NCBI RefSeq assembly: GCF_028737315.1
Contig: NZ_JAQZAO010000001.1
Span: 620,001-684,000 of the forward strand
From: Actinomycetospora lemnae
GTDB taxonomy: Bacteria > Actinomycetota > Actinomycetes > Mycobacteriales > Pseudonocardiaceae
Direction: 5' to 3'
Length of the DNA: 64,000 bases
In this document: piece by piece, positions 37,423-46,406 of the stretch
Numbering within the stretch: position 1 is the stretch's first letter
Layout: each line of letters opens with the position of its first letter
Made by a program: the position numbers and the translations under genes
Notes under the pieces: generated by a model
Databases searched by the model: none
What the model saw: the letters and a program-made list of their open reading frames with translations, nothing else
What the model was told of the DNA's origin: nothing

Positions 37423-38363
37423 CCGTGCACGGGGACGAGCAGGAAGAGCAGCAGCCAGGCGACCGGCGCGGAGGTGACCAGGGAGTCCAGGCGCTCCATC
37501 AGCCCGCCGTGCCCGGGCAGCACCGAGCCCATGTCCTTGATGCCGAGGTCGCGCTTGACCAGCGACTCGACGAGGTCACCGGTGACGGCGGTGCCGACGA
37601 GCAGCGGGCCGACGACGAGGCCCCACCACCACTGGTCGTCGAGGAGCAGGGCGATCGACAGGGACGCGCCCAGCGAGCCGAAGACGATCGAGCCCGCGAA
37701 GCCCTCCCACGACTTCTTCGGGCTGACCTTCGGGGCCATGGGGTGGCGCCCGATGAGCGCGCCCACGGCGTAGCCGCCGGTGTCGGAGCAGATGACGACG
37801 ATGAGGAACGTCAGGACCCGTTGGGCGCCGTCGGCAGGGACGACGAGCATCGTCCCGAACGCCATGAACAGCGGGATCCAGCACAGCACGAGCATCGACG
37901 CGCCGACGTCGCGCACGAAGCCCGCGGCTCCGAGCCGCATGCGCCACAGGAAGCAGCCGATGACGGTGACGAGCAGGCCGCCCAGGATGCCCTCGGTGCC
38001 GAACGGCCAGGCCAGCCAGATCATCGCCTGACCACCGACCAGCACGGGGACCCGTGAGAGCCGGATGCCGGCGGCGCGGTGCAGCGCGCCGAAGAGCTCC
38101 CAGGTGCCGATCACCGCGCAGATCGCGACGATCCCGATCCACGCCTGCCGCACCGTGAGCAGCGCGACGAGGACGACCGCGCCCATCGCCAGGCCGACAC
38201 CGATGGCGACGGGCAGGTTCCGCCCGGCCTTCGACGACGACGGAGGCTTGTCCTGCCCGCCCGGCGCGCGCGTCGGGGCCGGGGCGTCCGACGAGGGGGC
38301 GTCCTCGCCCGCGGCGGGGGCGCTCGCTGCCGGCCGCCGGGGCCGCGATGCGGAGGAGGGCAT
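37419..38363 (-). CDS. cdsA: Phosphatidate cytidylyltransferase
   Basis: 314-residue membrane enzyme making CDP-diacylglycerol for phospholipid synthesis. An Ala/Pro/Ser-rich cytosolic N-terminus (~50 residues) precedes about eight helices. The family signature SLVKRDLGIKDMGSVLPGHGG is complete near the C-terminus, and GRHPMAPKVSPKKSWEG precedes it. ATG 38363. Downstream of frr as in mycobacteria (Rv2881c). Confidence 0.96.
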   Translation of the reverse strand: MPSSASRPRRPAASAPAAGEDAPSSDAPAPTRAPGGQDKPPSSSKAGRNLPVAIGVGLAMGAVVLVALLTVRQAWIGIVAICAVIGTWELFGALHRAAGIRLSRVPVLVGGQAMIWLAWPFGTEGILGGLLVTVIGCFLWRMRLGAAGFVRDVGASMLVLCWIPLFMAFGTMLVVPADGAQRVLTFLIVVICSDTGGYAVGALIGRHPMAPKVSPKKSWEGFAGSIVFGSLGASLSIALLLDDQWWWGLVVGPLLVGTAVTGDLVESLVKRDLGIKDMGSVLPGHGGLMERLDSLVTSAPVAWLLLFLLVPVHG

Positions 38364-38384
38364 GGCTCCAGACCTCAGAAGACC

Positions 38385-38942
38385 TCAGACCTCGAGGAGC
38401 TCGGCTTCCTTGTTCTTGACGAGGTCGTCGACCTGCGCGACGTAGCGCGAGGTGACGCTCTCGAGCTCCTTCTCGGCACGGCTCGTCTCGTCCTCGCCGG
38501 CCTCGCCGTCCTTGACGATGCGCTGCAGCTCGTGCATGGCGGAGCGGCGCACGTTGCGGATGGACACCTTGGCGTCCTCACCCTTGCTGCGCGCGACCTT
38601 GACCATGTCCTTGCGGCGCTCCTCGGAGAGCTGCGGGAACACGACGCGGATGATCTGGCCGTCGTTGCTGGGGTTGACGCCGAGGTCGGAGTCGCGGATC
38701 GCGCGCTCCATGCTGCCCAGCTGGCTCGCGTCGTACGGCTTGATGACGGCCATGCGGGCCTCGGGCACCTGGACCGACGCGAGCTGGTTGAGCGGGGTCC
38801 ACGCGCCGTAGTACTCGACGTTGATGCGGTTGAACATCGCGGGGCTGGCCCGGCCGGTGCGGACACCGCCCAGGTCCTCCTTCGCGACGCTGACCGCCTT
38901 CTCCATCTTCTCCTCGGCGTCGAGGAGCGTCTCGTCGATCAT
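38385..38942 (-). CDS. frr: Ribosome recycling factor
   Basis: 185 residues, splits post-termination ribosomes together with EF-G. Two-domain pattern visible: the long helices of domain I ([23 protein letters not shown] and the C-terminal [23 protein letters not shown]) and the beta domain with [13 protein letters not shown]-like sequence and ISIRNVRR-like [17 protein letters not shown] 38942 preceded by GAGGAGAGG, 13 bp after pyrH. Part of rpsB-tsf-pyrH-frr-cdsA. Confidence 0.97.
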   Translation of the reverse strand: MIDETLLDAEEKMEKAVSVAKEDLGGVRTGRASPAMFNRINVEYYGAWTPLNQLASVQVPEARMAVIKPYDASQLGSMERAIRDSDLGVNPSNDGQIIRVVFPQLSEERRKDMVKVARSKGEDAKVSIRNVRRSAMHELQRIVKDGEAGEDETSRAEKELESVTSRYVAQVDDLVKNKEAELLEV

Positions 38943-38955
38943 GGGTCGCCTCTCC

Positions 38956-39720
38956 TCAGGAGCCCGAAGGGGTGTGGACCAGCGTGCCGATCCTCTCACC
39001 CCGCACGGCTCGTGCGATGTTCCCCTCGACCAGCAGGTTGAACACCATGATCGGCATCCGGTTGTCCATGCAGAGGCTGAACGCGGTGGCGTCCGCGACC
39101 TTGAGGCCCTTCTCCAGCACCTCGCGGTGGGAGATCTCGTGGAACATCGTCGCCGTCGGGTCGAGCTTGGGGTCGGCGGTGTAGACGCCGTCGACGCCCT
39201 TGGCCAGCAGCACGACCTCGCACTCGATCTCCAGCGCACGCTGGGCGGCGGTGGTGTCGGTGGAGAAGTAGGGCATGCCGACGCCGGCGCCGAAGATGAC
39301 GACGCGGCCCTTCTCGAGGTGGCGCATCGCCCGGCGCGGGATGTACGACTCGGCGACCTGGCCCATCGTGATGGCGGTCTGCACGCGGGTGTCGATGTGG
39401 TGCTCGCGCTCGAGGAAGTCCTGGAGCGCCAGGCAGTTCATGACCGTGCCGAGCATGCCCATGTAGTCCGCACGCTGGCGCTGCATGCCGTAGCGGTGCA
39501 GCTCCTCGCCGCGGAAGAAGTTGCCGCCGCCGATGACGACGGCGATCTGCACCCCGGAGCGCACGACGTCGGCGATCTGGCGGGCGACGGTCTGCACGAC
39601 GACCGGGTCGACACCGACCCCGCCACCGCCGAACATCTCGCCGCCGAGCTTGAGCAGGACCCGGCGGTGACCGGACCGGGACCCGGGACCGGCGTCGGAC
39701 ACGGTCTGGGGACTGGCCAC
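38956..39720 (-). CDS. pyrH: UMP kinase
   Basis: 254-residue amino-acid-kinase-fold enzyme phosphorylating [15 protein letters not shown] (phosphate binding) near residue 22, [28 protein letters not shown], and [15 protein letters not shown] are typical. GTG 39720 is fixed by GGAGGAA 5 bp upstream; the longer reading from 39777 lacks one. Separated from tsf by a strong hairpin, so it is probably driven partly by its own promoter. Confidence 0.97.
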   Translation of the reverse strand: MASPQTVSDAGPGSRSGHRRVLLKLGGEMFGGGGVGVDPVVVQTVARQIADVVRSGVQIAVVIGGGNFFRGEELHRYGMQRQRADYMGMLGTVMNCLALQDFLEREHHIDTRVQTAITMGQVAESYIPRRAMRHLEKGRVVIFGAGVGMPYFSTDTTAAQRALEIECEVVLLAKGVDGVYTADPKLDPTATMFHEISHREVLEKGLKVADATAFSLCMDNRMPIMVFNLLVEGNIARAVRGERIGTLVHTPSGS

Positions 39721-39780
39721 GCTCTTCCTCCCACCGCCGAACGGAGTGCTCGGCGCGACGGCTCGTCGGGCGGGCACGAC

Positions 39781-39813
39781 CGGGGCGGGACCGGGTGCTC
39801 CGGTCCCGCCCCG
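39781..39813 (-). terminator. Strong hairpin after tsf
   Basis: Perfect 14-bp stem (CGGGGCGGGACCGG / CCGGTCCCGCCCCG) with a 5-nt loop, starting 6 bp after the tsf stop on the minus strand. No U-tract, as is common for actinobacterial terminators. It would separate rpsB-tsf from pyrH-frr-cdsA. Confidence 0.75.
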
Positions 39814-39819
39814 TCGGGC

Positions 39820-40644
39820 TCAGGGCTGGCCGACCTCGAAGCGCGCGAAGGTGCGGACCGAGACGCCCGCCTCCTCCAGCACCTTGCCGACCGTCTTCTT
39901 GTCCACCGACACCGAGTCCTGCTCGAGGAGCACGGTGTCCTTGTAGTAGCCGTTGAGGCGACCGTCGACGATCTTGTCGATGATCTTCTCGGGCTTGCCC
40001 TCCTCGCGGGCGGTGGCCTCGGCGATGCGGCGCTCGTTGTCGACCACGTCCGAGGGCACCTCCTCACGGGTGGTGTAGAGCGGGCGCGCCGCCGCGACCT
40101 GCATGGCCGCGCCGCGGGCCGCCTCGGCGGCCTCGTCGCCGTCGCCGGTGTAGGCGACGACCACGCCGATCGCCGGCGGCAGGTCCGAGGACCGGCGGTG
40201 CAGGTAGGTCGCGGTCGGGCCGTCGAGCACGGCGACGCGGCGCAGCTCGAGCTTCTCGCCGATGCGCGCCGAGAGCTCCTGCACCTTGTCCTCGACCGTG
40301 CCCTCGCCCAGGCTCGCGGCCTTGAGCGACTCGAGGTCCTTGGCGCCCGTCGACAGCGCGACACCGAGGATGTCGTCGGCGAGCGCGACGAAGTCGGCGT
40401 TCTTGGCGACGAAGTCGGTCTCGGAGTTGAGCTCGATCATCGCGCCGTCACGGGCGGACACCACGCCGTTGGCGGTGGTGCGGCCGGCCCGCTTGCCGAC
40501 GTCCTTCGCACCCTTGATGCGCAGGGCCTCGACGGCCTTGTCCATGTCGCCCTCGTTCTGCTCGAGGGCCTTCTTGCAGTCCATCATCCCGGACCCGGTG
40601 AGGTCCCGGAGCTTCTTCACGTCCGCAGCGGTGTAGTTCGCCAT
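39820..40644 (-). CDS. tsf: Elongation factor Ts
   Basis: 274-residue nucleotide exchange factor for EF-Tu. N-terminal UBA-like domain with [16 protein letters not shown], and the exchange motif [11 protein letters not shown] near residue 77. ATG 40644. Downstream of rpsB with a 68-bp gap and followed by a strong hairpin terminator. Confidence 0.97.
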   Translation of the reverse strand: MANYTAADVKKLRDLTGSGMMDCKKALEQNEGDMDKAVEALRIKGAKDVGKRAGRTTANGVVSARDGAMIELNSETDFVAKNADFVALADDILGVALSTGAKDLESLKAASLGEGTVEDKVQELSARIGEKLELRRVAVLDGPTATYLHRRSSDLPPAIGVVVAYTGDGDEAAEAARGAAMQVAAARPLYTTREEVPSDVVDNERRIAEATAREEGKPEKIIDKIVDGRLNGYYKDTVLLEQDSVSVDKKTVGKVLEEAGVSVRTFARFEVGQP

Positions 40645-40712
40645 GGTGCGGCTCTCGTCCGTCCCTGTTGATGGGTGGGTCGTGGTTGCTGTGTCGCTCG
40701 GGGGCCCGGCGG

Positions 40713-41735
40713 TCAGCCGGCGCCACCCTGCGGGGTCGGGGCGCCGTTCTGCTGGCCGGCCTCCGGGGCGGCGGCGAGGGCGTTGTCGTCCACCTCGGAA
40801 TCCTCGGTGGCCACGCCCGCAGTGCGCTCCGGACGGCTGACCGGCGTCGTGTCGTCGCCGATCGCGTTCGTCGTCGCCTCGGCCTCCGGCGAGGCGACCG
40901 GCATGTCGCCGGGCGCGTCGGTCGCGGAGCTGGTGCTGCCCTGCTCCAGGCCGGTCGGCGCGCTGGCGCCGTCGCCGCCCTGGGCCATGAGCTCCTGCTC
41001 CCACTCGGCCAGCGGCTCGTCCTCGCCGCGCTCGGCGCCGTCGCGCTGGCCGCGGGCCTGCAGGCCGTCGGCGCACGCCTGGGCGACCACGCGGGTCAGC
41101 AGCGCCGCCGAGCGGATGGCGTCGTCGTTGCCCGGGATCGGGTAGTCGACCTCGTCGGGGTCGCAGTTGGTGTCGAGGATGGCGACGACCGGGATGTTGA
41201 GCTTCCGGGCCTCGCCGACCGCGATGTGCTCCTTCTTGGTGTCGACCACCCACACCGCGCTGGGGACGCGGCCCATGTCGCGGATACCGCCGAGCGTCTT
41301 CTCGAGCTTGTCGTGCTCGCGGGTGAGCATGAGGATCTCCTTCTTGGTGCGACCCTCGAAGCCCCCGCTCTGCTCCATGGCCTCCAGCTCCTTGAGGCGC
41401 TGGAGGCGCTTGTGCACGGTGGTGAAGTTGGTGAGCATGCCGCCCAGCCAGCGCTGGTTGACGAACGGCATGCCGACGCGGCGCGCCTGCTCGTCGATGG
41501 CCTCCTGGGCCTGCTTCTTCGTGCCGACGAAGAGCACCGTGCCGCCGTGGGCGACGGTCTGCTTGACGAACTCGTAGGCGCGATCGACGTAGGACAGCGT
41601 CTGCTGCAGGTCGATGATGTAGATGCCGTTGCGCTCGGTGAAGATGAAGCGACGCATCTTGGGGTTCCAGCGGCGGGTCTGGTGACCGAAGTGGACACCG
41701 GAGTCCAGCAGCTGGCGCATCGTGACGACGGCCAT
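40713..41735 (-). CDS. rpsB: 30S ribosomal protein S2 with long acidic C-terminal tail
   Basis: 340 residues. The first ~230 are ordinary S2: [80 protein letters not shown]. The last ~95 residues are an acidic, Gly/Ala/Thr-rich, probably disordered tail ([16 protein letters not shown] onward), longer than the tails I know for actinobacterial S2. ATG 41735. Promoter -10 probably at 41971-41976, leaving a ~230-nt leader. Confidence 0.96.
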   Translation of the reverse strand: MAVVTMRQLLDSGVHFGHQTRRWNPKMRRFIFTERNGIYIIDLQQTLSYVDRAYEFVKQTVAHGGTVLFVGTKKQAQEAIDEQARRVGMPFVNQRWLGGMLTNFTTVHKRLQRLKELEAMEQSGGFEGRTKKEILMLTREHDKLEKTLGGIRDMGRVPSAVWVVDTKKEHIAVGEARKLNIPVVAILDTNCDPDEVDYPIPGNDDAIRSAALLTRVVAQACADGLQARGQRDGAERGEDEPLAEWEQELMAQGGDGASAPTGLEQGSTSSATDAPGDMPVASPEAEATTNAIGDDTTPVSRPERTAGVATEDSEVDDNALAAAPEAGQQNGAPTPQGGAG

Positions 41736-41883
41736 GCGGTGGAACTACCTCTCTCGGCGGCCCGGCGCTCTGCGGCCAGGCCTGGCGGTTGTCGCGACGT
41801 CCCGGCCGGGCCGCCGCCCTGGTGCCCTCGGGGGAACCGATCCCGGAACCCGCCGCAGAGGCGGGACCGCCCGGGTGCTGGCA

Positions 41884-41902
41884 GCGCCCGCGGGGCGGGC
41901 GC
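41884..41902 (-). promoter_or_regulatory. Hairpin in the rpsB leader
   Basis: GCGCCCGC and GCGGGCGC around three bases, 150 bp before the rpsB start and downstream of its -10. Could act in attenuation or S2 autoregulation. Confidence 0.45.
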
Positions 41903-41970
41903 TTCGAGGGCACGCGAAGTCGGCCCGTCCGACTCCACGCGGACGAGGAGACGACGGACCGCTGGTCACG

Positions 41971-41976
41971 AGTGTA
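41971..41976 (-). promoter_or_regulatory. -10 box of rpsB
   Basis: TACACT on the minus strand, the best TAnnnT match upstream of rpsB, giving a ~230-nt leader. The -35 is not clear. Confidence 0.45.
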
Positions 41977-42169
41977 CCCGCGCCCCCGCCGCCCTCTCCC
42001 GCGCCCTCTCCCCGCCCCGGACGTGCTCGGGCGCCTGACCGCACCGGGTGGTGTCAGCGTGGCGTCCACGCTGGCGTCAGACGCCAGGAAATCCACCAGC
42101 TCGACAGGGGCCGGCGCGGCGTCCGGATCGGCGGGGAGCCGTCCGGTGCCCGGCTGCGTCCAACCCGGC

Positions 42170-42754
42170 GTGAGACCTTCTTCCTGGGCCCTGGCCGTGC
42201 TGCTCCTCGCGACGGCGCTCGTGGGCGCGATCCCGGCGCGCGCCGCTCCCGCTCCCCCGCCCGTGGTGCCGGTCGGGGCGTTCGGCTGGCCGCTGGCCGG
42301 GATGGACGGCGACGGCGCCCCGGCGAGCGCGGGTGCGCCGGGCGCGGTGACCCGGCTGTTCGACCCGCCCCCGCACTACTACGGCCGCGGGCACCGGGGC
42401 GCCGACGTCGCCGGGCACCCGGGGCACGCGGTGGTCGCCACCGGCGACGGCACCGTCGTGTTCGCCGGGCGGGTCGCCGGGCGCGGCGTGGTCTCGGTGC
42501 AGCACGCGGCGGGCCTGCGCACCACCTACGAGCCCGTGACGGTGGCGGTGGCGGTGGTGCCGGGCGCCGCCGTCCGGCGCGGCGACACCCTGGGCGCCCT
42601 CGAGCCCGGGCACCGCGGCTGCCCCGTGGCGGCCTGCCTGCACTGGGGGCTGCGGCGACCGTCGGCCGACCCCGCGGTGGGCGCGCTGGAGTACCTCGAC
42701 CCGCTCCTGCTGCTCGGTCTCGGGCGGGTGCGGCTGCTGCCGACCGACCCGTGA
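42170..42754 (+). CDS. Secreted M23 family peptidase-like protein
   Basis: 194 residues from GTG 42170, giving a clean signal peptide ([25 protein letters not shown]). The M23/LytM fold carries HRGADVAG (HxxxD zinc motif) near residue 80, [19 protein letters not shown] and the final ACLHWGLR. The usual last motif is HxH; here the first His is Cys. A longer start at GTG 42059 adds 37 Ser/Ala-rich residues. A secreted M23 protein beside rpsB is the actinobacterial arrangement (Rv2891). Likely peptidoglycan-related, but hydrolase activity is uncertain. Confidence 0.85.
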   Translation: MRPSSWALAVLLLATALVGAIPARAAPAPPPVVPVGAFGWPLAGMDGDGAPASAGAPGAVTRLFDPPPHYYGRGHRGADVAGHPGHAVVATGDGTVVFAGRVAGRGVVSVQHAAGLRTTYEPVTVAVAVVPGAAVRRGDTLGALEPGHRGCPVAACLHWGLRRPSADPAVGALEYLDPLLLLGLGRVRLLPTDP

Positions 42755-42757
42755 CGT

Positions 42758-43888
42758 TCAGGCGTGCTGGAGCTCGGCGAGCCGGGCGCGCAGCCGCATC
42801 ACCGCGCGGGTGTGCAGCTGGCAGACGCGCGACTCGGTGACCCCGAGGACCCGGCCGATCTCGGCCAGCGTCAGGTTCTCGAAGTAATACAGACCGACCA
42901 CCGTGCGGTCGCGCTCGGCGAGCTGCCCGACGGCCTCGGCGAGCAGGCGCCGCGTCTCGCGGTCCTCCATCGCCGAGAGCGGGTCCTCCGCGCCCGTGTC
43001 GGCCAGCGAGTCGGCGAGCGACGGGGCCGACGCACCGTCGACCGAGCCGCCACCGCGGCCGGCCGCGACGAGCTCGTCGAGCGCCGCGACGCTGGTCATC
43101 GCGATCTGCCCGAAGGTGGAGCGCAGGTCGTCGGTGGAGGTGTCGAGCTCGGCGGCCAGCTCGGCGTCGCTGACCGAGCGCTGCTCGCGGCCCTCGAGGC
43201 GCTCGATGGCCCGCTCGATCTCGCGGGCGCGGGAGCGCACGGAGCGCGGCACCCAGTCCTGCGAGCGCAGCTCGTCGAGGATCGCGCCGCGGATGCGCTG
43301 CATCGCGTAGACCTCGAACTTGCGGCCGCGGTCGGGCTCGAAGCGCTCGATGGCGTCGACCAGGCCGAAGATCCCGCACTGGATGAGGTCCGCGACGTCG
43401 ACGTGCGCGGGCAGGCCGGTACCGACGCGGCCGGCGACGTACTTGACCAGCGGCGCGTAGTGCAGCACCAGCCGGTCCTTCGTGGACTTGCGCGGGTCGT
43501 CGGCGTACGCGGCCCAGAGCTCGGCGATGCCGGCCTCGACCATCGCCTCCTCGTCCGCACTCCCGGACGGCGCGCGGCCGAGCGTGGCGGGCAGGGGGTG
43601 GGCCTCGGCGGGCGCGGACCGGTCGCCGCGGGGCCCGTCGGCCGGCGCCGGCACGGGGGCGAGCGCGGTCGCGCCGTCGGTGACCGGCGGCTCGCGGCGG
43701 GCCGGGGCGCGGCGGCGCGGGGTGCGGGCGGCGACGCCGGCGGCGCGCACGGCGGCGTCGGAGTCGGAGCCCGGCAGGGCGGGCAGCGGGCCGGTGCTCG
43801 GGAAGCGGTCGGACCCGGCCATGGTGGCCGTCGAGGTCACGGAGACGCCGTCCCGCCCGGGCTCAGGCACGGGGGTGGGCGGTGTCAT
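42758..43888 (-). CDS. whiG: RNA polymerase sigma factor, WhiG/FliA family
   Basis: 376 residues. The first ~110 are Pro/Ala-rich and disordered. Then region 2 ([70 protein letters not shown]), region 3, and region 4.2 helix-turn-helix ([20 protein letters not shown]). This is the sigma-28 type; in Streptomyces WhiG sits beside rpsB and commits aerial hyphae to sporulation. ATG 43888 overlaps xerC by 26 bp. WhiG is usually ~280 residues, so the N-terminal extension or start needs checking. Confidence 0.88.
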   Translation of the reverse strand: MTPPTPVPEPGRDGVSVTSTATMAGSDRFPSTGPLPALPGSDSDAAVRAAGVAARTPRRRAPARREPPVTDGATALAPVPAPADGPRGDRSAPAEAHPLPATLGRAPSGSADEEAMVEAGIAELWAAYADDPRKSTKDRLVLHYAPLVKYVAGRVGTGLPAHVDVADLIQCGIFGLVDAIERFEPDRGRKFEVYAMQRIRGAILDELRSQDWVPRSVRSRAREIERAIERLEGREQRSVSDAELAAELDTSTDDLRSTFGQIAMTSVAALDELVAAGRGGGSVDGASAPSLADSLADTGAEDPLSAMEDRETRRLLAEAVGQLAERDRTVVGLYYFENLTLAEIGRVLGVTESRVCQLHTRAVMRLRARLAELQHA

Positions 43889-45065
43889 GGATGGCCCTCA
43901 GTCGCTCGGCGGACACGTGGGTGTACAGCTGGGTCGTCGCCGGTGAGGCATGACCCAGTAGTTCCTGGACGCTCCTCAAGTCCGCTCCCCCCTCGAGCAG
44001 GTGTGTGGCCGCCGAGTGCCGCAGCCCGTGCGGTGCGATGTCGGGCGCCCCCGGCACGGCGCCCGCCGCGTCGTGCACGACCCGGCGCGCGATGCGCGGG
44101 TCGAGCCGCCCGCCCCGCGCGCCGAGCAGCAGCGCCGGCGGCGACGACGGCACCGCGAGCGCCGGGCGGCCCTCCCGGCGCCAGGTGTCGAGCGCGGCCG
44201 CGGCCGGCGCGCCGAAGACGACCGTGCGCTCCTTGGCCCCCTTGCCGAGGACCCGCAGCGTCCGCCGGCCGTCGTCCACGTCGTCGACGTCGAGGCCGCA
44301 GAGCTCGGAGACGCGCACGCCGGTGGCGTAGAGCAGCTCGAGCAGCAGGTGGTCGCGCAGGGCGACGGGGTCACCCTCGGCGGCCCCGGACGCCGCGGCG
44401 GCCAGCGCGGCGGCGGCCTGGTCGGCGCGCAGGACCTCGGGCAGGCGGCGGTGGGCGCGCGGCGACGCGAGCCGCGCGCCGGCGTCGGTGGGCGCGCGGC
44501 GGGTGCGGGCCGCCCAGGCGGTGAACGTGCGGGCGGCCGCCGCCCGGCGCGCGAGGGTCGTCCGGCTCGCGCCGCGCGCCCGCTCACCGGCGAGCCAGGC
44601 ACGCAGTCCCGCGAGGTCGAGGGCGTCGAGCTCGAGCGGCGCGTCCTCAGGGAGGTCCGGCCCGCGCAGGTGACCGAGCAGCGAGCCCACGTCGCCGACG
44701 TAGGCGCGCACGGTGTGCGGGGAGAGCGCGCGCTCGTAGCGCAGGTGCGACGCGAAGGCGGCGAGGTGCGTGGCAGCGGTCGCGTCGCCGGCGTCGCCGT
44801 CCCGCGGCGCCGGCACGGGGGGATCGGCCGGACGGACCAGACCGGCGGCGTCGGCCGACGACCGGTTGTCCACGACGTCACGCGCGGCGTCGGACAGGGC
44901 GGTCGCGGCGGGGCGCGGAGCCCCCGCTGCGTCCGTCTCGGTGAACGCGGAGCGTGACGACGTGACCGGGTCGAAGGGGAACTCACGAGAGGCCCCTCGA
45001 CCAGGTGACCGGGACGGCCCGAGGGGGCGTCCGGTCGAGCCGTCGGAAGAGAACGTGCCGGTCAT
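43863..45065 (-). CDS. xerC: Tyrosine recombinase XerC
   Basis: 400 residues; chromosome dimer resolution at dif. A ~95-residue low-complexity N-terminus precedes a SAM-like core-binding domain ([27 protein letters not shown]). The catalytic residues are all present: Arg in [12 protein letters not shown], Lys in GKGAKERTV, His/Arg in [18 protein letters not shown], His in [11 protein letters not shown], Tyr in LYTHV. ATG 45065 is the first start; a shorter protein cannot be excluded. Overlaps the sigma gene. Confidence 0.93.
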   Translation of the reverse strand: MTGTFSSDGSTGRPLGPSRSPGRGASREFPFDPVTSSRSAFTETDAAGAPRPAATALSDAARDVVDNRSSADAAGLVRPADPPVPAPRDGDAGDATAATHLAAFASHLRYERALSPHTVRAYVGDVGSLLGHLRGPDLPEDAPLELDALDLAGLRAWLAGERARGASRTTLARRAAAARTFTAWAARTRRAPTDAGARLASPRAHRRLPEVLRADQAAAALAAAASGAAEGDPVALRDHLLLELLYATGVRVSELCGLDVDDVDDGRRTLRVLGKGAKERTVVFGAPAAAALDTWRREGRPALAVPSSPPALLLGARGGRLDPRIARRVVHDAAGAVPGAPDIAPHGLRHSAATHLLEGGADLRSVQELLGHASPATTQLYTHVSAERLRAIHDTAHPRA

Positions 45066-45194
45066 CGCGGTGAAGACTCCCGATCCGGGCGCCGACGGTC
45101 AAGCACCGCCACGGTGCGTTCGGTGACCGTGGGCCACCGTCGAGGAGCGGCTCCACTCGTCGCGCTCTGCAACCGTTCGTCGCGCTGTGCCTGT

Positions 45195-46406
45195 TCACCC
45201 GGGTCGGCGTCGCCACCGCCCACCGTCCTCCACGACGAGTCCGCGGGCCTCGAGGTCGCTCAGGTGGGTGGTGAGGTCCGCCGGGTCGACGCCGGCGTCG
45301 TGGGCCAGACGCGCGGCTGTGCGCGCCGCGCGGAGGGGTAGCGCTTCACGCACACGCAGCGCACCCGGGTCAAGACCGTCCGTCGGACGCGTGGGGGTCC
45401 CCGGTGGAGCGGCGAGCCCGTCGCCCACTTGACTCACCTCCTCGACGACGTGGTCGACGCGCCCGGCGACCGAGACCGCGGGCCGGCGGGCGAGCTCGTG
45501 ACAGCCCAGCGACATCAGCGACGTCACCGGCCCCGGCACGACCATGACCGCCCGCCCGAGCGCCTCGGCGACCAGAGCGGTGCGCATCGCCCCCGACCGC
45601 GCCGCCGCCTCGACGACGAGCGTGCCCGCGGTGAGCGCCGCGATGAGGCGGTTGCGCACGAGGAAGCGGTGGCGAGCCGGGTTGGCGCCCGGCGGGTACT
45701 CGGTGACCACGAGGCCGTGGCGGGCGATGTGCTCGAGCAGCGTGGCGTGCTTCGGCGGGTAGGCGCGGTCGATGCCGCACGCCAGCACCGCGACCGTGGG
45801 CCCGCCGACCGCCAGCGCGCCGCGGTGCGCCGCGCCGTCGATGCCCAGCGCCGCCCCGGAGACCACGGTGACGCCTCGGTCGGCGAGCTCGGCGGACCAG
45901 TCGCGGGCGACCCAGAGGCCGTAGTCGGAGGCCGCCCGCGCCCCGACGATGCCGGCCCATCGGGTCGGCCCGTCGTCGAGGCGCAGCGGTCCGCGCACCC
46001 AGAGCGCGAGCGGCTCCGCGGCCCCGTCACGACCCGCGGGGCCGTCGAGGCCCGGCGCCCCGTCGGGTCCGGCCACCAGCCCGAGCCCGGCCAGCGCCGC
46101 GCCCGGCCACTCCGGGTGCTCCGGGACGACCAACCGCCCGCCCCTCGCCGCGAGCAGGGCGAGGTCGGCCTCGGCGCGGTCGGTGCCCCGGCGCGCCGCG
46201 GTCTCCTTCGCCACCCCGGGCGGGAGCGCGCCCGGTCCCTCGGTGACCCCGTCACGCACCCGCTGCGCGGCCTCGACCGGGCCGACCTCCTCCACCAACC
46301 CCGCCAGGGCCGGGGCCGGCGGCTCCGCCACGCGCGAGAGGTAGGCGCGGGCGCGCAGGACGGCCGGGTCGACCGGCGCCACCCGGGCGGGAGCCGCGGC
46401 GCTCAC
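45195..46406 (-). CDS. dprA: DNA processing protein DprA
   Basis: 403 residues; binds single-stranded DNA and loads RecA. The Rossmann fold is clear: GIVGARAASDYGLWVARDW, GVTVVSGAALGIDGAAHRGAL, TVAVLACGIDRAYPPKHATLLEHIA, TEYPPGANPARHRFLVRNRLIA, VVEAAARSGAMRTA. A winged-helix-like C-terminal region (LTTHLSDLEARGLVVEDGGRW) follows. GTG 46406 overlaps the yifB stop (GTGA). Downstream of yifB as in most actinobacteria. Confidence 0.95.
   Translation of the reverse strand: MSAAAPARVAPVDPAVLRARAYLSRVAEPPAPALAGLVEEVGPVEAAQRVRDGVTEGPGALPPGVAKETAARRGTDRAEADLALLAARGGRLVVPEHPEWPGAALAGLGLVAGPDGAPGLDGPAGRDGAAEPLALWVRGPLRLDDGPTRWAGIVGARAASDYGLWVARDWSAELADRGVTVVSGAALGIDGAAHRGALAVGGPTVAVLACGIDRAYPPKHATLLEHIARHGLVVTEYPPGANPARHRFLVRNRLIAALTAGTLVVEAAARSGAMRTALVAEALGRAVMVVPGPVTSLMSLGCHELARRPAVSVAGRVDHVVEEVSQVGDGLAAPPGTPTRPTDGLDPGALRVREALPLRAARTAARLAHDAGVDPADLTTHLSDLEARGLVVEDGGRWRRRPG

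Larger units (their letters stand above)
41736..42169. promoter_or_regulatory. 434-bp divergent intergenic region: rpsB leader and M23 upstream
   Basis: No gene is evident here. On the minus strand it carries the rpsB promoter region and a long 5' leader with a perfect hairpin at 41884-41902. On the plus side the frame from GTG 42059 could extend the M23 protein by 37 residues but lacks a ribosome site. A long leader on rpsB suggests S2 feedback regulation. Confidence 0.5.
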
